Source of the DNA: Hydractinia symbiolongicarpus
Lineage: Eukaryota > Cnidaria > Hydrozoa > Anthoathecata > Hydractiniidae
Length of the DNA: 64,000 nt
Assembly (NCBI RefSeq): GCF_029227915.1
Contig: NC_079875.1
Span: 12,399,001-12,463,000, forward strand
Direction: 5' to 3'
This document shows positions 10,132-21,900 of this stretch, in pieces; within the stretch, counting starts at the first letter, position 1; the number at the start of each line of letters is the position of its first letter. The translations under genes were made by a program, and so were the position numbers. Under the pieces are notes generated by a model. That model ran no database searches. It was not told where the DNA came from and saw nothing but the letters and a program-made list of their open reading frames with translations.

Positions 10132-12490
10132 GTAAGTCTTTTTTCCTTGTTTTAACACTCATTTTCAGCCACCACACGAAATCTATGGAGTGAAAACTGT
10201 TTCGTCCGACCCTTTTTTATTAGTCTTTCTTGTCACCATCCGAAAAGCGACTGTTCATGCAAGCTTGATTGGGTAATTAGCTTGTCGCGAAATTCAATTT
10301 CAGTTGAAATTTAGCGAAGCCGCAAGTAGTACGAAACCGTAGATTTAGTGTTCCTTTTGTCGGAAAGACCAAGGACAAAATAAGAAATTACTCAATCTAA
10401 ATTTTTGTCCCTGAGTATAAGGTATGTATCACACTATAGATTGCCTTATTCTTTTCGTTAATTAGCGGTGGTTGGGGGCAGTGTCCATTACGCAACAGAA
10501 TAATATATACTGGCCTTCATTCGGTGTTTACCTTAGTTGTCAGCCACTACACGAATTCTATGAAGTGAAAACTTTTTCTTTCGATCCCTTTTTATTTCTC
10601 CTTCTTGTCATCATTTCCAAGTTTCGAAAAATGGCCGTTCATGTAAGCCTGATTAGATAATAAGCTTGCCGTGACATTCTATTTCAGCGGAAATTTAGCG
10701 AAGCCACAAATAGTACGAAACCGCGCAGATAATGGCCCTTTCGTCAAGCAGATTAAAGACATAAAAGAAACTTACTTAAAATACCTTTTTGTCCCTGAAT
10801 ATAAGGTATGTATCACATTATATACTGCCTTTTCGTTTTCGTTATTTCGCGGTGTATTTGGTTGGGGGAAGTATCCAGTACGCAAATGAATAATGCAAAT
10901 CACCTTCTAAATTGGTCAAGGTCGGGGTAAATTGAAGGAAGTCTACCCTCATTTTCCGCCACCTTATGAATTCTATGATGTGGAAACTATTCCGTCCATC
11001 TCTTTTGTATTTCTCCTTCTTATCATTTTTCTCCAGTTTCTAGAAACGGCTGTTTATTAAAGCTTGATAAAGTAACTAGTTAGTCGTGAAATTGATTTTT
11101 CGCGGAACTTTGGTGAAACCACAAGTAGTACGAAACCGTAGAGTTAGTGGTCCTTTCCTCAGACAGATCAATGACACAAGAAAAAATTACTTAAACTATT
11201 ATTCCGACCTTAAGTAAAAGGTATGTACAAAACTATAGACTACCTGTTCGTTTTTTTTTCCGCTGTCCTTGGTACAGGCCAGTATATCCATAAGGTAATA
11301 GAGTATTGTATATCGGCTTCCACTCGGTGCTTACCTGAGTAGGTCAACGTCAAGTTATACTCAAGAAAGTCTGCGCTTATTTTCAGCCTCCACACGAATT
11401 CAATTAAGCGAAAATATTCCGTCTATCACTTTTTTATTTCTTTTTCTTGCCATCATTCTTCAGTTCCAAGAAACGATTCTTTATTAAAGCTTGGTTAGGT
11501 AATTAGTTTCTCGTGAAGTTGAATTTCCAAGGAAATTTAGCGAAGCCACAAGTGCTACGAAATCGTAAGGATTGCTCAAACTACTATTCAGTCCTGAGTA
11601 TAAGCTATGTATCAAAATATAGATTGCCTTATCGTTTTCTTTATTTTTCGGTGTATTTGGCTGAGGCAATATCCATTACACCACAGAATTATGCAAATCG
11701 CTTTGCATTCGACGTTTACCTAACTTGGTCAACATGAGGGTACATTCAAGGAAGTCTACGCTCATTTTCCGCCACCTAACGAATTCTATGATGTGAAAAT
11801 TATTTAATCCAACCCGTTTTTTTCTCTTTGTCTTCATCATTTCACAATTCCAAAACACGGCTGTTCATTCAAGCTTGAGTAAGTAATTAGCTAGTCGTAA
11901 AATTTTATTTCAGCAGCAATTTAGCGAAACCACAAGAAGAACAAAACACTAGTGATAGTGGCCCTATCGTCGACCATATGAAGAAAAAAATAAAAAATTA
12001 CTCAAACTACTCTTTAATCCTTGAGTATAAGTTATGTATGAAGTTATAGATTGGCTCGTCCGTTTCGCTATTTTTCGGCGTGTGTGATTAGCGGCAGTAT
12101 CCATCACGCAACAGAATAAAGCAAATAGTATTCTTTTCGACGTTTACATGAGTTGGTACTTCAGGGTACATTCAAGGAAATCTGCGCTCATTCTTAGTCA
12201 CCACACTAATTCTATGAAGTGAAAACTGTTCCGCCAACGCTTTTTTATTTTTCTTTGTCGTCATCATTTCCCAGTTTCAAACAACGGCTGTTCATTCAAG
12301 CTTGAGTAAGTAATTAGCTAGTCGTTAAATTCAATTTCCGCGGAAATTTAGCGAAACCACAAGCATAACGAAACCGTAGAGAACGGTAGCCTCTCGTGAC
12401 AGAGATCAAGGACACAACAAAAAGTTACTCAAGTTACTTTTCAGTCCCTTAGTATTAATTACGTATCAAGTTATAGATTGGGTTATCCTT
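10132..12490 (+). repeat. Six-copy tandem array, 383-427 bp period
   Basis: Six diverged copies are anchored by ttagcgaagccacaag-type sequence at 10311, 10694, 11110 (as ttggtgaaacc), 11537, 11921 and 12348, giving periods of 383, 416, 427, 384 and 427. Each unit also carries a ccaccacacgaattctatg block, a cttttttatttctccttctt pyrimidine run, and a ctgagtataag-gtatgta block resembling a splice donor. In copy 2 a 118-base segment between ttctatttcag and gtatgt is fully open and includes GNLAKPQIVRNR. Copy 5 is also open (SNLAKPQEEQNT), and the others have stops or indels. This looks like a decaying duplicated exon with its introns, or a satellite with an accidental frame. The 118-base length is not a multiple of three, which argues against simple exon repetition. 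Confidence 0.8.
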
Positions 12491-13070
12491 TTCGTTGTTA
12501 TATAGTTTAATCTTCGTACAGTATTCTAACTTGGGACGAACGTTTTTAGAATCCAAAAGTGCAACTATTTCGTTTATTCTATTCTTAATTATTCTTGTTC
12601 TTTCTACTCTTGATTCTTTTCACAAGTGCTATCGCGTAGTACTTTAAAAAGAAGCTTATTTCTTTCATGTATGCCAAGACAAAGGTGCAAGTAAAAGCAA
12701 AGAATATATAAACAAACCAAAACATGCCTTGATTTGTACAATTTCTGTTTTTAACACATTTGTCATCAAAGTAGTTGACTCGATAGCCTGATAATTACAA
12801 GCAGAAATTAATTTACAAGGTTAGTCGGAATAGCAATAATCTTCAGGGCGGAGGATGTACGAAACAATATTTTTTTGTTTAAATCCCCCAAAATTATCTT
12901 TACTTTTAATTTGGCCTTGGCATTCGGCTCCTGGCGGGAAAAGTAAACACTGACCACGCTGGTTGCTTTGATGTTATCAATTGGATGAGCATAAAACGTT
13001 TGAAATTCTTTTTTAGGTTGTACATTCCTCTGTCACATTCTTTGAAATATTACTGTGCCAGAACAATTCT
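12491..13070. other. Intergenic stretch, nothing recognised
   Basis: Between the tandem array and the pseudogene fragment there is no frame or repeat that I can assign. Confidence 0.4.
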
Positions 13071-13851
13071 TTAATACAAAAGTGTTTTTACTCTGGTTTT
13101 TCCGATACTCATCCTTCTAAAAAAGATATTGCTTTCCTTAACGTGTAACGTGTTTATAATATCCATATCTTCTACTGCAGCTAAAAATTTAATTGAAGTT
13201 ATCTTCAATTTACAACTAATAGCGGAGACATTCTTCAAAATTATTCTTGCCATGCCACCAATCCATAAAGAGATTGTAGTTCGCATAGCGGCGGTGTTCG
13301 TGATAACCATCAATAATTTCTGCGGCGACGTGCTATTTTACAAATAATTCCGCCCGGTAAACTGGGCGTTAATAAGAACACACGATGTTATATTATGGCA
13401 CACAATGGCCCTATAAGGACACACCTGTTAAGGAATTTTTTCCGATTGAAATTTTTTACTTGATTGGCGGTAGGAACAGACTGATCGAAATAGTTTGAAA
13501 ACTGCCACGATAACTTAGAAGACTTGATGCACTAATGTTCAGTGACTGTAAGTGAACAGAAATACTTTTTAAATGTCCGTTAAACAGAATCGTTGAAAGG
13601 TTTTAAGACACTTGTGGCTGGAAAATACTTTGGGGAGATTTGATAATCCGCAACTCTTTGGAAACTTTCAAAGGTTTGTGCAACATGTATCTTTCACTTC
13701 GCGAGGTGCCTCCGTCTAACATGATAGTATCTCCAACTTCTTGTTTATCAATAGCATACTGTATACTTTGACACTTTAATAATAATGTTCCACTATTATG
13801 GATATCTTTTTCAAATGTTAGTAAATATAAAAAGTACAGATCCTTTATCAA
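13071..13851 (-). pseudogene. Broken paralogue of the PMP-repeat membrane protein gene
   Basis: On the minus strand, 13603-13851 encodes a segment aligning with the start of exon 2 of the gene at 18930-23733: TFEKDI, then GDTIMLDGGTSRSERYMLHK and IKSPQSIFQP, against GDTIVLDGGTTRSKIYTLVQ and VKSPQSVFQP. After a stop, colinear nucleotide similarity continues (ctatttcgatcagtctgttc, like the intact gene's aatatttcgatccatatggtc). The frame at 13071-13313 then resumes with IILKNVSAISC against IIMKNVSAYQC. The acceptor AG used in the intact gene has become AC here. Frameshifts, stops and loss of everything after about residue 360 mark a truncated pseudogene in opposite orientation, 5-7 kb from its intact relative. 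Confidence 0.8.
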
Positions 13852-15296
13852 CGTTATCCTGCCTATTATGCGTTCTGGGGTGCAACCTTTTGACTCAGAT
13901 ACAGAGCTCTCTGGGACCGTCTAAAAATTTGATCGAAGCTTTGCTAAAAGCATATCTTCCCATAAATTATTTAAAGGGAAGAAATTGGAAAGTACATTTG
14001 GCGGAACATATTTTCGCGAAAAATAACAAAATATTAAATTTAGCAGAGAGAAACAATAAAAATCTTTTGGTGATTTAGCCGGTGACGAAAGATTGTTGCG
14101 AAAAAAACGTGAAAGTTGATTTTGTCTTTAGCATAAACGCAACAACATTATTCTTTTTTAAAGGAGAGGCGAACTGCGCACTGCACGGCTGCTGAATAAA
14201 AGTTCATGATGAAAGCGTGGATTTGTTAAAGACCAGATCGAATGGCTTGGTCTGCTCCATAATAAATCAATTTACATGTTACAGCCAAAAAAGTCTTGTA
14301 CAAAGACTAGGAGTGGTTTGACATTAAAAATATTCGTGGAGGTTTTTTGAGGTTTTTTTACATAAAAACAAAAACTTTACAGAACGACAACACACTAGAG
14401 ACCCAAAATATAAAACAGTCTGTTAGAAATACCAGTTTTTGCTTACAATTTTGTGATTGCAAATTATCTATAACTCAGCAACATTTGTCAAACGAGTGGC
14501 CCAATTAAAAAACCATGAAATAGATTTCCCCTTATTGTGATGATCACAGTTCAATACGCACAAAATAACGAGATAAGATCAAAATAGCAACAAATGTTGA
14601 CCAACGTGTGACGAACATATTTTTATTATTATATACTAATAAGCTTACTGAACAAATTGATATTTACTTGAGTAAAGATAAAGAAAGAAAAGATTCGTGA
14701 ATGAAGCCACCATATTGTGCGTTCGATTTGTTGTTGTTGAATGTTTCCGCCTGTATATTTATTTAAATTTGGCACCATCTCATCATAACAAACTTTATCG
14801 TTCGAAGCTCGTAGTATGTTGTGGAAAAGGCATTCAAACCATGAAAAAATAGTTATTTGTCATGACAGATATTTCTTAAGTTAAAAGAAGTTTAAACAAA
14901 GGTTAAAAAATGCTGTTACTAATATAGTACGCTAAAGATAAATGGTTATCTCAAGTCAAAGATTTTACTTTGAATGTTGATGTCCATCCAAATCCTACTT
15001 ATGGTGCCATGAAAATATTTATTTGTTATTAATCTAGCTTTCAGCATTAAGAAATCTATAATTTTCTCACTCGCTTAAAATTTATTTCCTGGCTCCCACA
15101 AAATAATTTTTTGTTTGCCTCTCCTGTAACTTTGGCGGCAAGGGCAATTTTGGCTTTTTACGAGATAAGGTAAGAAAGAAGGTCAGCGATCTAATTAGAT
15201 TTTCTAAATTTGTCAGAGGGCAAAAAAATAATCTTGACAGGAATTTAACTTGCTAAAGCTTTGGGTCCACGATGCAGTTTTTTGATGCGCATGCAT

Positions 15297-15322
15297 TGCA
15301 GCATGATGCATTGCATGCTGCA
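15297..15322. other. Inverted repeat in a tgca-rich patch
   Basis: tgcagcatg (15297-15305) and catgctgca (15314-15322) are exact complements around an eight-base loop. The patch at 15290-15330 is dominated by gcat/tgca words and drives the spurious His/Ala-rich frame at 15272-15523. Confidence 0.6.
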
Positions 15323-16379
15323 TCAAAACATTGCAACGTAGATTTTTTTTCATGCGCAATGAAGCATAAATCGCCGAAAAATGTCAACTCAACTCAGTTT
15401 GATTTTGTTGCAGTGTTGCAGCAATTATTTTTATGCTGCATAGCGAAAATTTCGAAATTTGCATCGTGTAGCCAACATTTTCAAAGGGTCGCCGAAAGAC
15501 ATGCCATCTGTTTGCCAGTATAGCAAACCCAATTTTCGAAATTCTTCTCATTCGTTAAAGTCGAAGTTGAACACTAGTTTTTTCTTGTGTAAGACTTTTT
15601 TGTGGGTACGGTTGTATCATATACATTGATAGAGGGAGTGTATCACCTGTACAAACATTGGTGTTTTATTCACTCGGAAAGCATGGGCCATTAAGAGGCA
15701 GGAACGTTTAGACATTGGAAAGGATATATGTAATTTCCTATTGTCCAAGTAATTCACAGTCGTCATATTAAATGTGACGACGGGAAGTTGAAACACCAAG
15801 TCCTTATCAAGCTGATAAAATAAAGAAAGTATCAGATTTGGATCTATTTTTGTCTGATCTAACATTTACAAAAACCTCATTTCCAGGGCGACAGGCGCAT
15901 GCAGTTTATGGTCAGATCTGTATTCTTATACTTTTCTCCCGTTTTGTCTGATTTACAGGACAAAATAACCTTGGCATGATAAACTCAGAAAACTTTTACT
16001 GTTTTTTTAGAATTATTGCAGGCTATTAAGTCACGGCTTATGAAGTTCTGACATGAAGCTATTGCAACAGAGTAGAAATGTAATTTGCTGGAATTTATTT
16101 AACTAGTCGTTAGCTCGAAAAAAATACCACGGTGGATCGCCAGTCGTACATATGTCTCACATGTCTTTTTCGTGCATTTTTGCCGCCTGTTTACATGAAG
16201 TAAGGTTATTACTATAATTATATGGGTGATTACAATTTCGATTTCAAACCCCCTTGTTTTATAAATAAGCTCACAGACACGCAGATAGCGAGTATTATAA
16301 TTCATATTTTTGCGCGTTGTACAATTTCTATCAGTATTTCGTGACTTTTGTCCCCCTGTTAACACGAAGTAATTAAATT

Positions 16380-16440
16380 ACGCAGACGGGGGTTAGAAAA
16401 AAGCTGTGGGGCAGCCATTTTGAATAGAAAGACAAAATAT
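16380..16440. repeat. Dispersed repeat, pair of 59780-59840
   Basis: The block gaaaaaagctgtggggcagccattttgaa-agacaaaata recurs at about 59780-59840 as gaaaaactgctgtgggatgccattttgaa-agacaaaata, with weaker similarity continuing on the left (acttttgt, aagtaat-aaatta). The two copies lie 43 kb apart in the same orientation, one intergenic and one in an intron of the channel gene. The family is unidentified. Confidence 0.5.
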
Positions 16441-18929
16441 TATTATGGAGATTATTATAGAGATACTTTGTTTCGTATGAGAATTTCATTTGTAGTACAA
16501 GTTATCTAATAACTTTCATAAAAACGATTTATAGTAGTTGTTTATATTTCCTCATGCAAATATAAACGCATAAAAAGCGGAGTACTTTACCACTTGACCT
16601 CTGACTTTCAATATTTTTTCCCCAAAATTACCCAAAAATATACTCTCGGCAAACGTAACTTCAAACTACAGCTATGCTTATTGACCTAGTTATTTCAATT
16701 CATATCTGATCGCTTACAGACAATATATTTAAAATTCAATGAGAAACAAACCTTTTAAAGTGAGAAAGCACAATCGTCTACGTGCCATCCAATGCCAATG
16801 CCAATCCGTACCAAGGATTTTTGCTTCCTTGTTGCTATTTGGATTTAGACTTTAGATGCTTTTATTTAGATCATAATATGCTTTTACTTAGATCAATTTA
16901 GCAATCCTGATATGCCATCTTTAGGAAGGTTCCTTATGTTTTATGTTAAAGTCAAGTCGTTTTGGTATAATTTACCACCACTAATAATTAAAGTTAAGGA
17001 GGCAATTAAAATATATGTGAATCTATTTTCCGTACGTACATCAGTCTAAAATCAGAAATGCATTGGAAAAATTATGCGTCGGTTAGATTGGTTTGCACGT
17101 GAGTTAGCTAAATAGTTTGTATGTTTTTACCCTTTATGACGTTACCAACCCACATGGTGATTAAAAACAATGCCGCATAATTAAATTTACTATGTTGAAC
17201 CACATAAAGTAACCACGATTTCCATGTCAACTCCCGAAATAAGATTTTGAAAATTTTCTACAAAAACTTTCTGCCTAGATAAATGCTAAAATAGAACAAG
17301 TTTTAGCTCTTTTTAAACAGTACTTTAGGGGTTGATAAAAAAAGTGGAGTTAGTGGTTGAACCTACCTACCATTAAAAATAATCCTCTTGCATGTTATGA
17401 AGGGTTAAATGTTTGCTATGTTTCTTTTCTGAAACTGCGGGCCTTATTTTGCTTGTTTTAAAAGAAGCTAGCTACCAAAATACCAAATTAAAGGATAATG
17501 TCAGCTATTGTGAGCGTTTATGTAAGCAGATAAGCGGTATAAACCGAAACAATGATAATAAGATTGTTTCACGTACTAATATTACAAAACAATGCAAGTA
17601 AACTAAACATTATCGCTGCAAGCTTAAGATTTCCTAACAAATTTTCTAGTTTTAGTTCGCATCGTTCTCCTTTTTGCATATCTACCAAAAAGGAAACTGA
17701 TATGAATGAAGATTTGTGCTTTCAGTTAAAATACATTGCAGCAAACATTAAAAAGGATGTATGCCGTTTACGAATATGATAATTAAAATGAGATTTTGGA
17801 AAATTGAAAGTGAAATATGCTACATAACGTAACATAAAGCATAAAGTAATTTTTCTTTTCGGGAAATTAGCCGACACTAACTTCTTACGTCATTAAAGCA
17901 ATCTTAATGGATTTTTTCCAGAAAATTCATAAAAGAATTGTTCATTGCATGTACTTCCAAATCAATTTGGAAAGGAAGTAGAAGTAACTAGCTCACTACC
18001 CAATGCTTGGGTAAATGTAAAATGCTCGCCGTTTTTGTCGTTATCAGAGCAGCCTTAATTTTATTAACGGAAAAAAAAATTAATTTGTATTTCCTGTTAA
18101 AAATTTTGCGGAAGCTGAAATTGAATGTGCACAATGACTTGTTATTAAACTTTTCGTATATTTCTGCATACTTATAATAAAAAGCTTAGGTGAAATTATT
18201 GATCAGATTACTTTTATCTCTTTCTCTTCAACACCATCACACGTGTCAAAAATATATAAATAAAAACAAAGTAAATGGCATTAATATCATTAAACGAACC
18301 GTGTATTATTATCAAAGAGAGGAAAAACACTAAAAAGAAGCGATTTAAAACACACATAGGACATGCTGATGAAAGTCTAATAAAAGTATTGCTTATATTG
18401 CCACATATTTTGCTTCTGGTAAGATAATCTTTTGAACTATATTATGTTTTTGCACTGGCTATCCATTTTGCAAATAAAATATGTTCCTTTTGATTTTCGA
18501 ACGTCTGGACATTCTCAACTTCGACCAACTGTTTTTTCGCTTGAAAAGCTCTGAGTACTTCTTTGGTTAAACGAAATGTCTTAGCCCTCCATTCATCTTT
18601 TTAGTTTCCCTTGGCATTCAATTACAAGGTGAGTTTTATCATATGCTTTATAAATAACAAGTGCTGTACTTACATTTTTGTCAATTAATTACCCTCTTAA
18701 TTTGTATTTTTGCTTAATAACCTATTTGTTTCTAATAATTGCGTTGAATAGTAACTACAGAAACCAATTAGAGTTATATATATGTAGCATGGTTTTCTTC
18801 TAATCCGTTGTAGCACTGATAACAAACGTAAACGTTTGACAAGCTTTTTTAAATACTTATAAAAATTTTATAGAAGATAAAAATTTAAATTGGTGTAAGG
18901 ATTGACATGAAATGAATAACAGATAAAAA

Positions 18930-21900
18930 ATGATTGGAATCATTGGATTGGTCGTACTTGCTTTTAAAGGTTTGTTTCTTATGCAGTGTTAAGTACGCTT
19001 TTTTGTTAAGGCATAACTTCCACTTAAAACACGTTCATTTTATATGAGAAAAGAGCTTGAAAAGTTGTTTATGAGTCCTTTTTTTTTTTCTTTCTATTTA
19101 TTGAATTTCGAGATAAAAGTTTCGCCAATTGTGCAGAATTATGACATCAATACGTATCTTTTAACAAACAAGAAACCTAGACGGTTTGGAGAATCACACT
19201 CTCTTCGCCTTTCTGTAAATGTTCTATTGTAAGGGTTAGCAGCAGTACTTGCATTTAAAGATAGAACATTGGCTAAGCGAAAAGATCGATTGCAGCAAAA
19301 ACATAGATAGCCAATTCATATTTGTACCACCAGCGCGAACTAATTTGTAATATGTTATAACTCGAACTTAATTCCGCCTCTTCATATACATGTGTTTATT
19401 ACTGCGATTTGAATAACTGGGGACAACCTGGAACTAAATTGGGTAAGTTTTTTAAACCTTCGTCGTCAAATCTGTTTCAGAATGAACGGGTTAATGACGT
19501 CACCAAACAACATTTAAACCTCAATATCTTTGCAACCGTTTGTCACAAGTTACAAATTTCTAAAAAAAACTTTTTAAACCCTTTATCTTCTTAGGTGTTA
19601 GTAAAAAGCACATGATTCTATACATTTCCAGGATCAGCGTTTCAATCTCTCCACATTATAGGCAACAAATAAACAAATTTCGCAAATTGCTTTTGTATAT
19701 GCATTGCTGACGTCAGCAAAACACCTAAAACAAACCTATGTTCCTCTGCCAAGTGAAGTTTTCCACGGGCCTTATCGACTAGTTAAATGGTATTTCGTAT
19801 TTCGTTTCATTGGAATCATTTGAGATATTAGTTATTGCACTGAAGTTTCGTGTAGAAGGATCGAAAAATGGCCAGACAAAATATCAGAACCCGAAAAATA
19901 TATACCATATTGTACTCCGTACCAGGCGATAACTATTGTCTTGTAATTTGAGTTGCAGCAAAACGATAAATTTAGTTGCAAAATAACCAACTTGACTTTA
20001 GCACTGCTAAAAATTGTTTTATTCAATATGGTCCTTTCTGATAGAATCCAAAGGATTGAGATCAAGTTGCCTCTTTTATACTAAAAACCAAGAAATGTCA
20101 CCAAATCAACAACCAGGATTATTTTACTAAGTGCCTAAAACATTCACCTTCGAAGAAGTCGTTTCCTTTTTTGTAAATTAGAAGTTATAATGTAAAGAAT
20201 ATTTTTTTTTAAACCTAGTAACATTTGGAAAAGATATCTATGTATCAAGCGACGGAGATGGTCTACCAAATTGTGGAAAACCAACAGCACCATGTCAAAC
20301 TCTACAGGAGGCTGCCATGAAACAAGCAAATGGAGATACTATTGTTTTGGATGGAGGTACCACACGAAGTAAGATATACACTCTAGTTCAACCTTTGGTT
20401 ATTCTCAAAGACTTGAGGCTTGTCAAGTCTCCACAAAGTGTTTTTCAGCCGACTATAGTCGGATATAGTTTCTTATTGATTAACAAATTAAAACATGACT
20501 TTTCTATCCGCTTACATTCCCTGGACATCAGAACAAGACACTTGATCAGTGGTCTTGGCAGTTTTCGAAATATTTCGATCCATATGGTCAATTGCACCCT
20601 CTCTCCGCAACCAAAGGCGATTCAACCCGCCAGATTTGCTTCAACAGGCAATTTCTTATTCAAAAATTTATTTATAAGTATAATATCTTGTGTTATTAAA
20701 AACACGGATTTTATCATTAATGACATGTTTGTAGAGAGAATACGCGAGATAAAAAGAACAATAATGATTATCACTGACACTGACATGAAAATGACTAAAA
20801 TAATCGCATCGCATTATGTGCCGGGAATAATAATTATGAAAAATGTTTCTGCTTATCAATGTACCTGGAAAGTACACTCAAATGAAAACGATCCGCTCAT
20901 TAAAAGTTCAAGACCCTCGATTATCGATAGTAAATTTCAAATCACAAATTGCACGTTTCGCAGCACGCATACTGTATTTCAATCGCTTGATGGACACCTC
21001 TTGATTACAGATAGTAAAATAACAGACGAGAATTCACTACTCATTAGAAAAAGCAATTTTTTGCTAAGAAATGTAAATATCAAAGGAAATAGAGCCGCAA
21101 TGTCTATGAAATTCGAAGAAAGCACTGGCATAATAGCATTTAGCAATTTTACTAATAACAAAGTCACTGACAATGGCGGTGGCGTAGCTCTTATTAACAG
21201 TGAAATAAAAATTACCTCATCTGTTCTTGCCAATAATGCGGGTGTTAATGGTGGAGCCATATACATATCCAATTCTGTGGTGAATATAAGTGATAGTTTA
21301 TTCAAAAATAATCGTGCGGATATATCTGGTTCTGGAATTTTTATTGCTAAAGGTAGCGATGTTGAGTTTCAAAATTGTGAGATGAAGAACAACAATGCAG
21401 GCGACAATGGAGGAGCCATTTTCGCAGAAGACAGCAACTTGGAGGTAAAAAAATCCGTTTTTAGATACAACACAGCCACTGCGGCGGGAGGGATTATAAC
21501 AAAAAATTGCAATTTAAGTATTACAGAGAGCTCATTGATTGATAACAAGTCCTTTCTTCGTTCTCCTAGTGCCGTTAGCTACAACGTAGATAACCAAGTT
21601 AATGCAAGCTGTGAAATGAGAAATGTTGTGGTTAATGCAAGTGGAATGTCACCCTCGATTCATGCTATTTGGATAACAACCTCAGTTGAAAATGTAAGAA
21701 TTAAATTAGTTGACATCAATATTACGTTGAATCAACCACTTCAAAGAGCTACTGCCCTATTTGCTTCATTACACACTACTTCGAATGTAAATATAGATGT
21801 TTCTTATAATTGCCCAACAAATTTCAATGCGACTTTTTCAGAGTCCAAACAAATGATATCAAATGCTTACACCTACACATACACCTTGTATTGTAGAAAA

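Larger units (their letters stand above)
13852..18929. other. Intergenic region without a supported gene
   Basis: There are short frames (13785-14078, 15272-15523, 15617-15865, 16099-16365, 17413-17601 and 17552-17779), but none shows a domain, a signal peptide with partner exons, or similarity to anything else in the window. The strand of the pseudogene runs away from this region. It holds a hairpin (15297-15322) and one member of a dispersed repeat pair (16380-16440). Confidence 0.5.

Noticed and set aside
15272-15523. His/Ala/Cys-rich 83-codon frame as a small gene
   Set aside because: Generated by a tgca-word-rich patch with a hairpin; no signal peptide, partner exon or homologue recognised.
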